Source of the DNA: Xanthostigma xanthostigma
Lineage: Eukaryota > Arthropoda > Insecta > Raphidioptera > Raphidiidae
Assembly: GCA_963575645.1 (NCBI GenBank)
Contig: OY754469.1
Coordinates: forward strand, 16,882,001-16,946,000
Direction: 5' to 3'
Length of the DNA stretch: 64,000 nt
Shown here: in pieces, positions 33,837 to 44,654 of the stretch
Position numbering within the stretch: the first letter of the stretch is position 1
How the letters are laid out: the number at the start of each line of letters is the position of its first letter
Made by a program: the position numbers and the translations under genes
Notes under the pieces: model-generated
The model's input: only the letters and a program-made list of their open reading frames with translations
The model's database searches: none
Told to the model about the DNA's origin: nothing

Positions 33837-33993
33837 GTAAAGTCGGTTTACGGACGATAGTTTTACGTGATAACGTCATAAAGAAACATTGATGAAAAAT
33901 TGCATACTTTTATGAGTTACACTTTTCGGAACGTTACACTTTTTCGCGCATGCAGCCGGTGTTTCATCAATTTATAAGACGTTATCACGTCAA
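33837..33993 (+). mobile_element. Dispersed repeat G, short copy A
   Basis: Starts TTGGTTGTCTGTAAAGTCGG and ends AGACGTTATCACGTCAA, with GTGATAACGT near both ends in inverted orientation. It is internally deleted compared with the copies at 42739, 44759 and 56761, and lies in the loop of the 33650 hairpin. Confidence 0.85.
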
Positions 33994-34133
33994 TAAAACT
34001 AGGTATGTACTATAACTACCTGATCTTTCGCAAGTCTTTTGATTAGTTATATAGTACCTAGTTTTATTTTTGTTTTATACCTGTAATAATTGTTATATTA
34101 AGTTAAGATTTTTGTTTAGTTATTTAGTATTTG

Positions 34134-34168
34134 CTGAAGATGAGAGCATAGCTCCCGAAATGTACATC
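34134..34168 (+). ncRNA. Hammerhead-like motif, right arm of the 33.7-kb hairpin
   Basis: CTGAAGA (core CUGANGA), an extra T, stem II GAGAGC-ATA-GCTCCC (one mismatch), GAAA, then ATGTACAT, whose two halves can pair as stem III, and C as the H17 position. Stem I is weak (G-C and a wobble). The family is suggested, not shown; no covariance search was possible. Confidence 0.35.
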
Positions 34169-34439
34169 CGCTAATAAAACTGTTGTGGTAAAAAGTAACT
34201 ATTCTATATTTTTTATTTTTGTTTCAACCACAGTGCTCTTAATATTTGTAAACGAGTTTTTGTATTTCATCATTCCAACTCCACAGGTGGGAAATTGCAC
34301 CAATTTAATCAAAAATCCTTTTCACAATTATTCAATATTTTCTCCACTTTGTTTTTTCTATTACGATAATATACATTTCGTAATGATTAATTTCTCTAAT
34401 CGTGTTTACAAGAAAGTTGAGTTAATTTTTACATATTAA

Positions 34440-35261
34440 GCCATAGTTATTCAATATTATAAATATTTATTACTAGCCGTTACTCGCGACATTGTACGTG
34501 TTAAGATGTATTTACATATTTTGTAACATGTCAGTATTTTTGGAGTTGGAACGATCCTGCAATTGAAATATAAATAAAGCGCCTAATTTTCATAATTCTA
34601 ATCTATAATCACAGTTACTAATTAAAATTCAAGATTATCTGCAAAATGGAAACAATGATTTGAAATTTACGAATTGAACATATTTTTCAAAATTTAGTTG
34701 CCTAAAGCATTAGTGATTGTATTAGCAATATAGGAACGTACTGGAAAATCTGCTAGCTCATTCAAAAACACATAATATTATTTTTTTCCATTTTCTTTTA
34801 ATTGTTTGAAATAATATAATATGTTCATTCAGAGACCATACTAATTTTTTAATTAATTTTTAACTATTTGTCCTTTAAATTTTTACTATACCAGATGTTT
34901 TAAATTATGTAGGTAATACCATGGTTATATTTTTCTAATCGACATCTTCGTTTAAAAACTTTACCTACGACAATCGTATCTTCTTAGTAACTTTCAACAC
35001 AAAATGTTAGAAAACAGCCACGTCATTATCTTGTGAGTTTATAAAATGCATTGCGTTTTGACTGCACGCATGTACGAGGGTAGAAAAAAATACGTTTGCA
35101 TTTGTTCTTTTCTCTTGTAAAATATATCAGTAATATTATTATCAATTTAGAAGGAAAGGAATATGGGGAAAAAGAAAAACAATATTTTCAGAACTTTGAA
35201 AATTAAAAAGTACAGTGTGTACTTTATATAGCAAAATTGAAGGAACTGGGTATTTTATCGC
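34440..35261. other. AT-rich stretch, nothing recognised
   Basis: No gene, RNA gene or repeat border supported. Confidence 0.55.
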
Positions 35262-35306
35262 GTTTTTGTTAAACGGGGAGTACTTTACTCCCCGTTTAAC
35301 GAAAAC
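35262..35306. repeat. 21-bp hairpin
   Basis: GTTTTTGTTAAACGGGGAGT pairs with ACTCCCCGTTTAACGAAAAC with one mismatch and a 3-nt loop. Neither a pol III nor a protein-gene context is visible, so I do not call it a terminator. Confidence 0.85.
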
Positions 35307-35499
35307 TCTTTACAATATAATTTTACGAATAAGTGCTTTTAGTTTTGACTAAATTAAAATAATGTAAAAAATTTACATAACAAAATTAAAATCTGGTAAC
35401 TTTGTTTGTTGTTTTTTACTATGCTAGTATTTTAATTGTATTTTTCGTTGTCTTTTATTCATATCTTGGGATATAGTGGGATCATCTTCGGTAAATAAA

Positions 35500-35640
35500 A
35501 ATAATTTTTCAAATAATTTCGCGGAAAAAAATTTTGAAATCGGATGAGTAGTTTCGGAAATTGCCTCCTACATCCAAACTTACAAACTTTACCTCTTTAT
35601 AATATTAAAGCGGTTCGTCCCGTTTCACCCTAGTGCGATA
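35500..35640 (-). mobile_element. Helitron 5' part abutting a Helitron 3' end
   Basis: Minus strand shows AATATTATAAAGAGGTAAAG and TCCGAAACTACTCATCCGAT (5' part). Immediately upstream of it, GGGTGAAACGGGACGAACCG (3' part of a Helitron) runs into it without a CTAG. This looks like a junction between two elements or a chimera. Confidence 0.55.
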
Positions 35641-35956
35641 AATATAGTTCTGCAAAATGTATTTCGTTTGCTTCTTAACTATTAGTTCAGAAGCAAACAA
35701 ACAAAACTGACTTCTGATATAACAGATTTCGTTACGTGTTACTAAAAAAAGATTTTTTGAGAACATACTGCAATTTTGTACAAAATATTTAATAAAAACT
35801 ATCCTATAGCGTAAGTTGCACCAAGCAAAGACACATTTACAAAATTTTTTTAAAATTTGTTCAGTGGTTTCGGAGATTAGCGCGGCCAAAATTGTGACAC
35901 GGGAATTTTATATATATAGATGGTATACGTACATTGCAACGCGTTCGTTACATTTT

Positions 35957-36040
35957 CAATTGTACCCTACCGTGCCAAAAGAAGTTTTACTTAAAAAAAA
36001 CGAGTGTGCTTTAGACCACACGACTGAAGTAAAACTTCTT
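35957..36040. repeat. Inverted repeat with AAGAAGTTTTACTT arms
   Basis: AAGAAGTTTTACTT pairs with AAGTAAAACTTCTT, with CGAGTGTG/CACACGACT near the loop. The arm word is also found in the repeats at 25.7 and 36.5 kb. Confidence 0.65.
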
Positions 36041-36239
36041 CCTGCCATAAGTTGTTATTATTCACCCGAAAATTCACAAAATATGAACTTTAAAATGATT
36101 TTACAATTTTATTCACTTTAAACGTACAATATTTAATGCATTGAACAAAATATTAATTTATAAAATTGTTCAAGAACGAAATGAACAGTCTAATGTAAGA
36201 AGAAAGAAATATTATTTAAAGTAGGTTTACAAAACATTT

Positions 36240-36535
36240 TTCTGTCACCCGATAGCGCCACTGGCAAGTAAAGTATGTGTCATTCTATTGTTAGTACTGC
36301 TTATATTTTCGGCCACCTGATGACGCCACTAGCCAGTATAGTATTTGTTTCGGCCACCTGATGGCGCCACTAACCAGTGCTAGCTAGTTATCTTCTTTCT
36401 ATCTTCACTAACTTATATCTCCCTCTCAACTTCCGTTCGCCTCGCTCGATCACCCTTTCGTAAATCTCTCGTCAGGCATTCACCAGCTTACTCCCCAAGT
36501 CAAGCGTGCGTAAAGAAGTTTTACTTCAAAAACAT
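36240..36535 (+). repeat. Tandem GGCCACCTGATGGCGCCACT words plus dispersed repeat
   Basis: CCCGATAGCGCCACTGGC, CACCTGATGACGCCACTAGC and CACCTGATGGCGCCACTAAC occur in tandem at 36247-36385. They are followed at 36395-36535 by the repeat shared with 25495-25735. Confidence 0.7.
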
Positions 36536-36619
36536 AAAAAGAGTCTTTAATATGTTAAAACGCGTAGCTGCATAAACGCCGTTGTAACACTTCCCATTGA
36601 AGTTAACCTGTCGCGTTTT

Positions 36620-37080
36620 GTGTCTCAGACGAACAGGTTGGAAAAATACTTCCGCATCGAACCTCGTACGCGCGCGAGAATGCGTCTCTGTGTGTGCGTG
36701 TATAAGTTTACAAAGTGCGTGGTGCATAGTGCGTTAGCTGTATGTGTGTGTTTGTGTGAGAGCGAGCGAACCGGTTGGCCTTGACCACGGGACATTTGTG
36801 AGGGTTCTTTAACATCATCGCCACCGATAGAGAGTGCATATTATTCGTGCGGTGCGGTGCCCAGCGGAGGACCCCTTTCGTTCCCTCCGACATCCTCACA
36901 AATACCATGCCGGTGCGTTTTAATGTATGCAAACCTTGGTTTCTAGCACGCACAAAACATCGCTTGATAATTTCAAATATAAGACGTATAGCCCTTACCC
37001 GCAAATTTGCCCTTGTCGATGTTGGTTTTGACGGAAACCTTATCGTAACGATCGCGAAGGGACTAAAAGTAATTTAACCC
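36620..37080. promoter_or_regulatory. GC-richer island, possible promoter or exon
   Basis: This stretch has many CpG (CGCGCGCG, GCGGTGCGGTGCCC) in an otherwise AT-rich window. Open frames of 98 codons (minus, 36708-37004) and 76 codons (plus, 36847-37077) cover it but neither has a recognisable domain. It could be a non-coding first exon, an old coding exon or an island of less decayed repeat. No splice sites were convincing. Confidence 0.2.
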
Positions 37081-38430
37081 GTTCGGACCTGAATTTTATA
37101 TTTTTGAAACGCAAAATATTTTTAGGGTGTTGGACTTATTTAGGGTACCTATAATTAAAATATATTCAGTGAAAAACTAAATTTAACATTTACAGAATTT
37201 TGGAAAATCCGATGTCCATTAAAATGGACAACAGGCCAAAAAAAAATACGATAATCACTAGCATATGATGTTTAATTACTTTTTAAGTATAATTAGTAAA
37301 GGTAACATCATAAAATTCACATAAACATCCGCACAAGAAAAATAAATTGCATCATGAAAATACGTAAGTAATATGTAATCAGAATGTACACTTTTACCAG
37401 CTTTGCGTGAATCCATGACTGCGGTCAACACTTGACTCGACATTTCTCCTACACGCATAGTATTTCATTGTTTTGTTTGGCATGCCTACTTCTCAGATAA
37501 GCCCCAAGCACAATGAAAAGTTTATATTTCATATTAATTAATTACGCTAACTTAAATTACACGCGCTAGAATAGTATGTCCATTGAAATGAAAACCATAG
37601 ATCCGAAGAGGTTAAATTCGGATTCCCGTTAATAGAGTAAACATTTTCAACAAAACTGATCCAGATAATCTTTTTTTGGGAGAACCAGGCAGTAATTTTA
37701 AATCAAAGTCATCCCTTTAGGGGTGGGGGCAACAGAATGAAATTATATACGCATATAAGCTCATTGCAGTTAACTGCCGTTGTTTGTGCGCAGGCCATAA
37801 TATTCCTATGGGTCACTTCAGCCCAGAGTTGACTTATTCATACCTATTTTGTCATACCTTAAAAACAGTATCCTCATTGTTCCTCTATTTGTAGTGAAAT
37901 TACTTTCTAAGGTTATTATGGGAATATCTGTTACCCACCTTACAACGTTAGAAAGCACAAGAGCACTAGATTAACAAAAACATATTTTTATGTACTTTGA
38001 AGTATGTGCAATGCACCCAGTGCACCTCATCAATTCATAAGTGACAAGAACATGAATACGCGTTTTTTCGATACTATCAATTTGTGATACCGCAATTTTT
38101 AATTTTTATACGAAAATTTTATAAAATAACATATATAAGTTGAACCAGGGATAAAATAATCAATTAATACAGAGAACGGTAAACCACAAAATTTTAAACT
38201 AATTTTTTTCTGTTTTCAACACTGTACATCCAGTGATTATATAATAATAAGCGATATCAAAATTAAAGGAAATATAGGCGTACAAAAAACGAAAAAACCA
38301 CAGTTGACCTACATAAGACTCCCTCACAACAATTTCCATACTACTTTTGCAAGGAAAATATACTCGATTACAATAAGGAAAATACATATTGTTAAATGTA
38401 GATAATTTTAATATTGGCATATTTGCTTCC
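37081..38430. other. Stretch without supported feature
   Basis: GATGTCCATTAAAATGGACA (37211) is a short palindrome. I see no gene. Confidence 0.5.
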
Positions 38431-38431
38431 A

Positions 38432-39094
38432 TATACAGGATGGGGCAATGAAAGAGCAATAGCCCTTAAGCTATTGATTATATCAAAAAATGATTCGGAT
38501 GAAAGTTATATTGTTCATGAAAGCCGTCATACTTTTTCGGTGGAGGCGCTGAATCTACATCAAGGTCATCCCCACTTAAAAAAAACATATTTTTTGTCTG
38601 AGATTATTATTCTTTGGTTCAAAGAAAATAATTTTTGTTCCAAACATTTTTTGATTTGATGCAATTGAACCACTGTTTGGTTCTCAATTAATCAATGTTT
38701 CTTGTTTCTGCTTCGCATAGGCTGAGCTGTCGCACTATATTTTTGTACACCATCCTGGAAAACTATAGTTGCATCAGACAATAGTCGAGTTTTTTGGATT
38801 TTTCCTACTCACACAATCCACTAAAATAGGAAACATCAAATCGAGAAACGTTTGGAACAAAAGTTATTTTCTTTGACCCAAAGAACAATAATCCGAGACA
38901 AAAAAAATGGATATCTATTTAAAAAAGTGGAGGTGACTTTGATGTAGTTTCCCTTCGCCGAAAAAAAAATAGGATGATCCAGTGTGACGGCCGTCTAGAA
39001 CAATGTAACTTTCATCTGAAACATTTTTGGATATCGCATCAATAGTTTAAAGGGATATTGGTCTGTAACACTTTAAATAACTCACCTGTATATA
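38432..39094. mobile_element. Foldback element with TATACAGG ends
   Basis: Begins TATACAGGATGGGGCAATG and ends TAACTCACCTGTATA. The arms pair imperfectly over about 250 bp (for example ATCCGAGACAAAAAA opposite TTTTTTGTCTGAGATTA, and ACATTTTTTGATTTGATG opposite CATCAAATCGAGAAACGT). It shares terminal style with the foldback at 3814. No protein. Confidence 0.75.
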
Positions 39095-39433
39095 CATGTC
39101 AGTAAAAGATTTCCGTAATAAAATTAAGTATGAGGCTAATCTATGTTTTTAAAATTTGTTTTTCCCGCTGTTTCAAGGAATCGCAGAGGGGCAAGGAAAA
39201 ATTATTTATGTCAAATTAAATGATAAATAATTTTTGATTTTCAATTATCTGCAAACTTCAGGGAAATCAAAGCCAGCCAGTAAACGAGAAATCTATATTT
39301 ACCGTTTCGTCGTGTGTAGACTACTAGACTTGATTAGAATCTAACAAAAATTATTAAATCAAAAAAATATTTATTTCTTAACGACAACATGCATCCACTT
39401 TAATACGTTATTACGATAATAATAATGAATTAC

Positions 39434-39668
39434 TAGTAGAAGTTTTGTTCCAAAATATGTATTGAAGGAGGAACAATTGAAAAATAAGCTTTACCAGAGT
39501 ATCCCTTGTGGCCAACGTTTCGAAACATATATTTTCATCATCAGGGGCTCAATCTTAATTTGCATTAAGGCCTTGATGATGAAAATATATTTTTCTAAAC
39601 GTTGGCCACAAGCGATACTCTGGTAAAGCTTATTTTTCAATTGTTCCTCAACCAAATAAATCTCCTTC
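39434..39668. mobile_element. Hairpin element flanked by 13-bp direct repeats
   Basis: Arms about 39464-39545 and 39568-39650 pair closely (GAACAATTGAAAAATAAGCT, CCAGAGTATC, TGTGGCCAACGTTT). AATAATGAATTAC occurs on both sides at 39421-39433 and 39669-39681, a candidate target duplication. The left arm contains a hammerhead-like core. Confidence 0.75.
39514..39544 (-). ncRNA. Hammerhead-like motif in the 39.5-kb hairpin
   Basis: Minus strand: CTGATGA, an extra T, stem II GAAA-ATATATG-TTTC, then GAAA and CGTT, where ACGT is a minimal palindromic stem III and T would be H17. The opposite arm at 39571-39604 has the same layout but with CTTGATGA and CTAAAC, so it is decayed. Stem I is only two pairs. 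Confidence 0.35.
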
Positions 39669-39860
39669 AATAATGAATTACAATTATTTCATATACACAT
39701 GCCTTGACAGCTTGCCCGTCTCTGTAAATAAAACATTCGAATTCTGCTTTATCAATTTGAGTAGTTGATAAAGTAGTTCATAGATGACGCTTTGGTACGG
39801 TAGACTTAAACTATATCAGAAATTACTACACGCTTTGTCATAAAATCTCTTTTCTATATA

Positions 39861-40567
39861 TTAAGGAGGTTGAGCCGTTTTACGAAGATAATGAAAAAAA
39901 TCTGAAATAAAGTTTTTTTAATAGATTTTTTTATGACAAAATTTTCTGTAAAAAATCTAAAATCATTAGGAGATTTATAAAGTTAAAAATTAAAAAAAAC
40001 TTTTACATGTAGTCTTATGGAAAATATGTCAAGCTAGCATGCAAACTGTTCATTTTAATTTTTTGCAAATAACCAAATAATATCAGCAGTTCCAAAAACT
40101 ATCTATGTAAAGCATCGATGTCTTACGCATATTTTAATATTTTTTCCAATTTAATTAGGAGACTTTTAATCAATAAAAAAAATTATTAAACCTTAGGACT
40201 TTTCGATTATGAACTTTTATTCTTGACAGATTTAACAATTTTAACTGAATTTTCAGATTTTTAATGATTTAATTTTAATTTTTATTACTTCTAATTTCTT
40301 TTTCCAATTATTTACTGCAAAAAATATGTAAAATACAGATATTTACATAAATTTATTTTTTTTAACCTAACTTTGTACAAAAAATACAAAAGTTAGTCCA
40401 TTAAGTATAAAGTACTGAAATAATTAATTAATATTAAAAAAAATTATTTATTTATGCCTTTATGACAATAATTTATTGGTATCATCGACTTATAAACTAA
40501 GTATAAAAGTTCCCATTTAGAGTTCGACTTACTTTTGATTGGGACTGTAACGGATCAACCTCCTTAA
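39861..40567. mobile_element. TTAA-flanked MITE
   Basis: TTAA at 39861-39864 and 40564-40567 bracket inverted ends GGAGGTTGAGCCGTT and AACGGATCAACCTCC. A TTAA target is characteristic of piggyBac-type insertion, but piggyBac ends usually begin with C, so the superfamily is open. The inside is AT-rich and non-coding. Confidence 0.75.
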
Positions 40568-41218
40568 AGTTAATACAAGTCATTACCTATATACGAACAT
40601 CGAACTGTAATTTAAAAAAATGTATCTGTACATAACTTGATTCGAGCGAAGCCGGGTTTGGTAGGAAAATAAAACAAAACAAACCATTTAAAAACAAGTA
40701 AGCAGATTGTTAGATATTCAATTTTTCCCCATTTTACTAAACCGTAATGTGTATTATAAACTTCAATATGCAAGGAAATAAACACTTTTAATGTATTTCA
40801 AATGAATATTTAAAATCAATTTATTTTTTTTTTAGTATAAGAAAAATGCCCGAAGACAACAAATAACTAAATAATTATACCTTGTTTAGTGTTTCTGCTC
40901 AAATATATAATTAGTTTCAAACCTTTGCTACAGGTAGCTGAGTGACGAGTTGAGTGAAGTTCGACTAAAACGTTCATATTGTCATAACCAGATTAAAAAA
41001 ATATAAATATAAAACCATTCAAAAACACACTTTTATTAAAATGTAACAAAACGATTAAAATAACAAACAAACTCATTTTATCATTGTTGAGCTGACCTCA
41101 AAGCTATTCGCGAGAAGCTTAAATTATGATTTTTTATGAACATATCTCACGAGAAGCCTTTAAGTCAGATCAATACTGATAAAATTATTTTATTTGTTTG
41201 TTTGTTATTGTGTTTGTT
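40568..41218. other. Stretch without supported feature
   Basis: AT-rich with no recognised gene; CGAGCGAAGCCGGGTTTGG at 40644 resembles a Helitron tail fragment. Confidence 0.45.
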
Positions 41219-41220
41219 TA

Positions 41221-41790
41221 ATGGCTATATTCACCGAACCTAAGTAGTTATTTATTCGGTTCATTTATTCTTATCCTCCGAATAAATAGCGATATTTCAA
41301 TTCACGAAGCATAATTATGTTTACTGTAGGTATAAATCTATTCTGTCTTACTTCCAGGGTATAAATTTTTATTCGCTGATAAAATAATAATGGCCGCCAC
41401 ATAGATCAAATACCTAACCTATAAGCGTGGAGTATTATATCTACAGTTTGTTCTTGTGAATTATGTTTATTAACCTTTTGTGAAGTGTATATAGTTGTAA
41501 AATATTAATGTTGGTGGAAGTTTTGTGTGCAATTGGGTTAGGACAAAACATTATTAGTTTATGAAATTTTTTGTTTTGACATCTAAACGAACACCATCGG
41601 TCGGATTTTTGGGTGAACGTCAAAATAACCAACAAAATGAAAAAGGAGTATAATGCAGAGTATATTTAATCTTTAACTAAATTTTCAACTTGTAATTGTG
41701 TTTGGTGAAATGAAAGTAAATTTCTATCTAACGAATAAATTTCGAAGATTAGTAATTTCTATTTAATAATGTTCGATGAATATGGCCATT
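41221..41790. mobile_element. MITE with ATGGCCATATTCA ends, copy 2 (inverted)
   Basis: Reverse-oriented relative of 31141-31717. Here TTAA lies on both sides of TGGCTATATTCA...TGAATATGGCCA, which suggests a TTAA or TAA target duplication. Confidence 0.8.
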
Positions 41791-41950
41791 AACACATTTT
41801 ATTAGAAGCTCGTTTTTGAAAAATATTTTACTTATATAAGCACATAGCATAGGTGTATTATCAACAGAATTGTTTGCCTAGCAAAACGAGCATAAACACG
41901 ACGCGTCTACTATTAAAAAGTTGCATAGTGAGCTGTGCTATTCTGACTGC

Positions 41951-42130
41951 AGCATCAGGTTATCAGATTATTGTATTGTCATCGATACTACATACGTATG
42001 CAAAATTTCAAAGTAATTAATCAAGTAGAAGTGGTTAAAACTCGACTTGCAAAATTTGACTCAAACTGACTGACTGACTGACAAACATGTGAAGTTCAAC
42101 TACTATTAAAGACAAGGTTTGTAAGCCCCG
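41951..42130 (+). repeat. Relative of the 109-bp array unit
   Basis: Shares the order TTATCA(A/G)ATTATTG(C/T)ATTG, TACGTATGCAAA(G/A)TTTCAAA and TTAATCA with the array at 16459, followed by a GACT run. From memory it belongs to a common lepidopteran dispersed repeat. Confidence 0.6.
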
Positions 42131-42139
42131 CGGTACCTT

Positions 42140-42471
42140 TTAACACAAAATAATGTGCATTCGGTCGCAGTTCAGTTATAACCTTGACTGAATATTCGCT
42201 TGACGAACTGTATGCATGCTACAAACCCGGGCTATACGTCGGTCGCGCCCTTCATCAACTTCCCGTCCGTCCCTTTACTCCCACCATCCCTTGCAGTGCG
42301 TATCTCATAAACACGCACATACACTGATATAGACTCAGACACATACACATATGCAAAATGCCGCGCCTCGACTCTCCATCTCGCGGGCTGCAATGCATTG
42401 CAACGGCATAGTGAGTCAGTGCAGGACCGGTCACAGGCGGAATTGCGCTGGAGTCAAATAAATATAATGCT
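42140..42471. promoter_or_regulatory. GC-richer island, function unknown
   Basis: CpG-containing sequence (GGTCGCGCCC, CCGCGCCTCG, CATCTCGCGGGCTG) next to repeat E. A 74-codon minus-strand frame here has no family. It may be a regulatory or exonic remnant; nothing decides this. Confidence 0.15.
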
Positions 42472-43653
42472 CCAGCCAATTGGGCGACAGGACCATTCCA
42501 ATTTCAAAATATTGACATTAATTATTGATATAGTATAATGAAAATAAAATTTCTGATATCACATGAGGTGACGCGGGTATTGGCTAGTATTCAATATGAT
42601 AATAGTTATCCGTTCAAGTCATGTAAAAATTTATCAAAGTAGGCTTAAATAGTTTATTTCTGACAGATCTACAAAACAAAAGGACAGCTGATTTTTTTTA
42701 TTTTCAAAATATTACTATAACGTTCCGGAAAAAAATTTTTGACGTGATAACGTCTTATAAATTGATGAATCACCAATCTTATAAATTGATAAAACACCGG
42801 CTGCATGCACGAAAAAGTGTAACGTTCCTAACGTTCCGCCTGACCCTGTGCGTGCTTTTCTCGAAAACGGCCCTAACGATTTGGATGAAATTTACTGAAA
42901 AGGGATTTTGGGGGGCAAAAAATCGTTTTAGCTAGGTCTCATCTCTCGAAAAAATCGTTTTCATACAAATTTTATCATTATAAAAATCAATTTTTTGACG
43001 TATGAAAATACTTAAATATTGTAAGTAGGTTTTGGAATTTTATATAAACAGTGAAACAATTGTTTTCAAAATATTATGACAGCTTATCTTTGAGACTTAA
43101 AATAAATACGAAAGAAAGAAAGTTAAAAAAAACAATTATATTATAGGTGGTGAGTAATTTAAATAAATAAAATTAACCTAAATTTGAAGCGAAAGAGGCA
43201 ATATCATAGATTCGAATTATTAATTATTATATAAATTTAGGTTATGTATTACGGAATACGTTATCACGTAAAACTATCGTCCGTAAACCGACTTTACAGA
43301 CAACCAATTTTTTTTTACAAAACATTCTTGACAAAATAAATAGAATAGGCCGTTATGAAAAGAATACCATTATTATATAAAAAACACCGTTTTGCGCATG
43401 CGACGATTTTTCCGAAAAACAATAGGGCTCTTCATATTTGCATTCCAAACATCCTCCCAAAGTTTGGCTTCAATCCGTTCATCCGTTTGACCTGTATCGT
43501 GCTCACAGACAAACTGACGCACAAAGTTTCTCCAAAAATATGTTTTTTTTTTTTTATTTGGGGAAACTCAAAACGAAAAGATATTGAAAATTTTTGAAAA
43601 GTGATTTTTGTTCTAAACTAGTACCATTCCCCACTTGTGGGTTGGAATGGTAA
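42472..43653 (-). mobile_element. Dispersed repeat E, copy 2, split by repeat G
   Basis: Minus-strand order matches copy 1: GGGAATGG end at 43653, AAATTTTGGGAGG-type centre, and GTCGCCCAATTGGCTGG end at 42472. Positions 42739-43318 are repeat G, absent from copy 1 at the matching place, so G inserted into E. Confidence 0.88.
42739..43318 (-). mobile_element. Dispersed repeat G, copy B, nested in E
   Basis: Ends are TTGACGTGATAACGTCTTAT and TTACAGACAACCAA. The middle differs from copies C and D (it contains TGAAAATACTTAAATATTGT), so G comprises at least two internal variants between shared ends. Confidence 0.85.
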
Positions 43654-44654
43654 AAGTACTAAAGTACTAAGCAGTTAATTTCTCAAAAGATATACTTTCT
43701 ATGAAAACATCTCATTTTACCATACGTACAAAAAAATTGCTTTTGTTAGCAAAATCTTAAGAACTTTCAAGTCGACTGTCATGAAACTCTCAAGCTGATT
43801 GGAAAAATTAAAAACATCAATAAAAGCATGATGACAACTGTAAGTGATTTTTTTTTTATTTTAAAAACAAATTAATAAGCGAATCAGCAACTAAGAATTT
43901 TTGTTATTGTCGTTCTTATAATGGGTGAGGTTTTAGGAGTAGTACTCATCTCCTTTAGCAGTTTCCACTCTCTAAACAGAATTAACTCTCCGAGCGGAAT
44001 TACCTTATGTTTTCAACTATTTCAGAAATTAATTAATATTTTTTCCTCTTAAGCCAGATCTGAACATACGCTTTTACGCACTGAAAGTTGAGTACGCTCG
44101 ACCGTAACTGCAGTACAATTACTACGTTTAAATTCAACCTGACTACATTAACACATATAAACAAACTTTTCCTTGTAACCCAATAAGCAGAACATTAGCT
44201 TTGTAATTTTGTCTCACAATGCCATGCTTATTCTCATTCCCCAAAAACATTTTGTTTTATTTTTCAAAGTCTGTGGTTTGATTTTCAATCATAGAAATTT
44301 TTAGAAGACATTTCTAGAATGATTTTAGTCAACCGTTTATGGGCTATAGCCTTCGAGTAATGTTTGGATATGTTTTATCTTTATTTAACATGATGAATAA
44401 ATGAAATAAAGAACTACACTAAGGTGTTGAAAACCCCTCTCTGGGTGCAGTTTGATTATTAACCTATATAGCAATGACACGAAAAAATCTCATACAATTT
44501 ATCCTTTAATTTTATCACTATTTGAAACAATTTGTCTACATATCTACTACGTTCAGAATGCGTGAGCGTGATTGTGCATATAGGTGATTATTTTAAATTA
44601 CTTTTCAGCACAAAAAGCAGAGCGTGAGTAACCGATTGTGATTGTGAGACTACT
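43654..44654. other. Stretch without supported feature
   Basis: No gene, RNA or clear repeat border recognised. Confidence 0.5.

Larger units (their letters stand above)
33650..34218. mobile_element. Hairpin element with hammerhead-like module in both arms
   Basis: Arms 33665-33825 and about 34060-34218 pair over some 150 bp (ATATAGAATAGTTACTTCTT, TTATTAGCGGATGTACATTT, GCTATGCTCTCATCTTCAGC). A copy of repeat G (33837-33993) sits in the loop. Each arm has a CTGAAGA...GAAA-type core (see the two ncRNA entries). No coding capacity. Confidence 0.85.
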
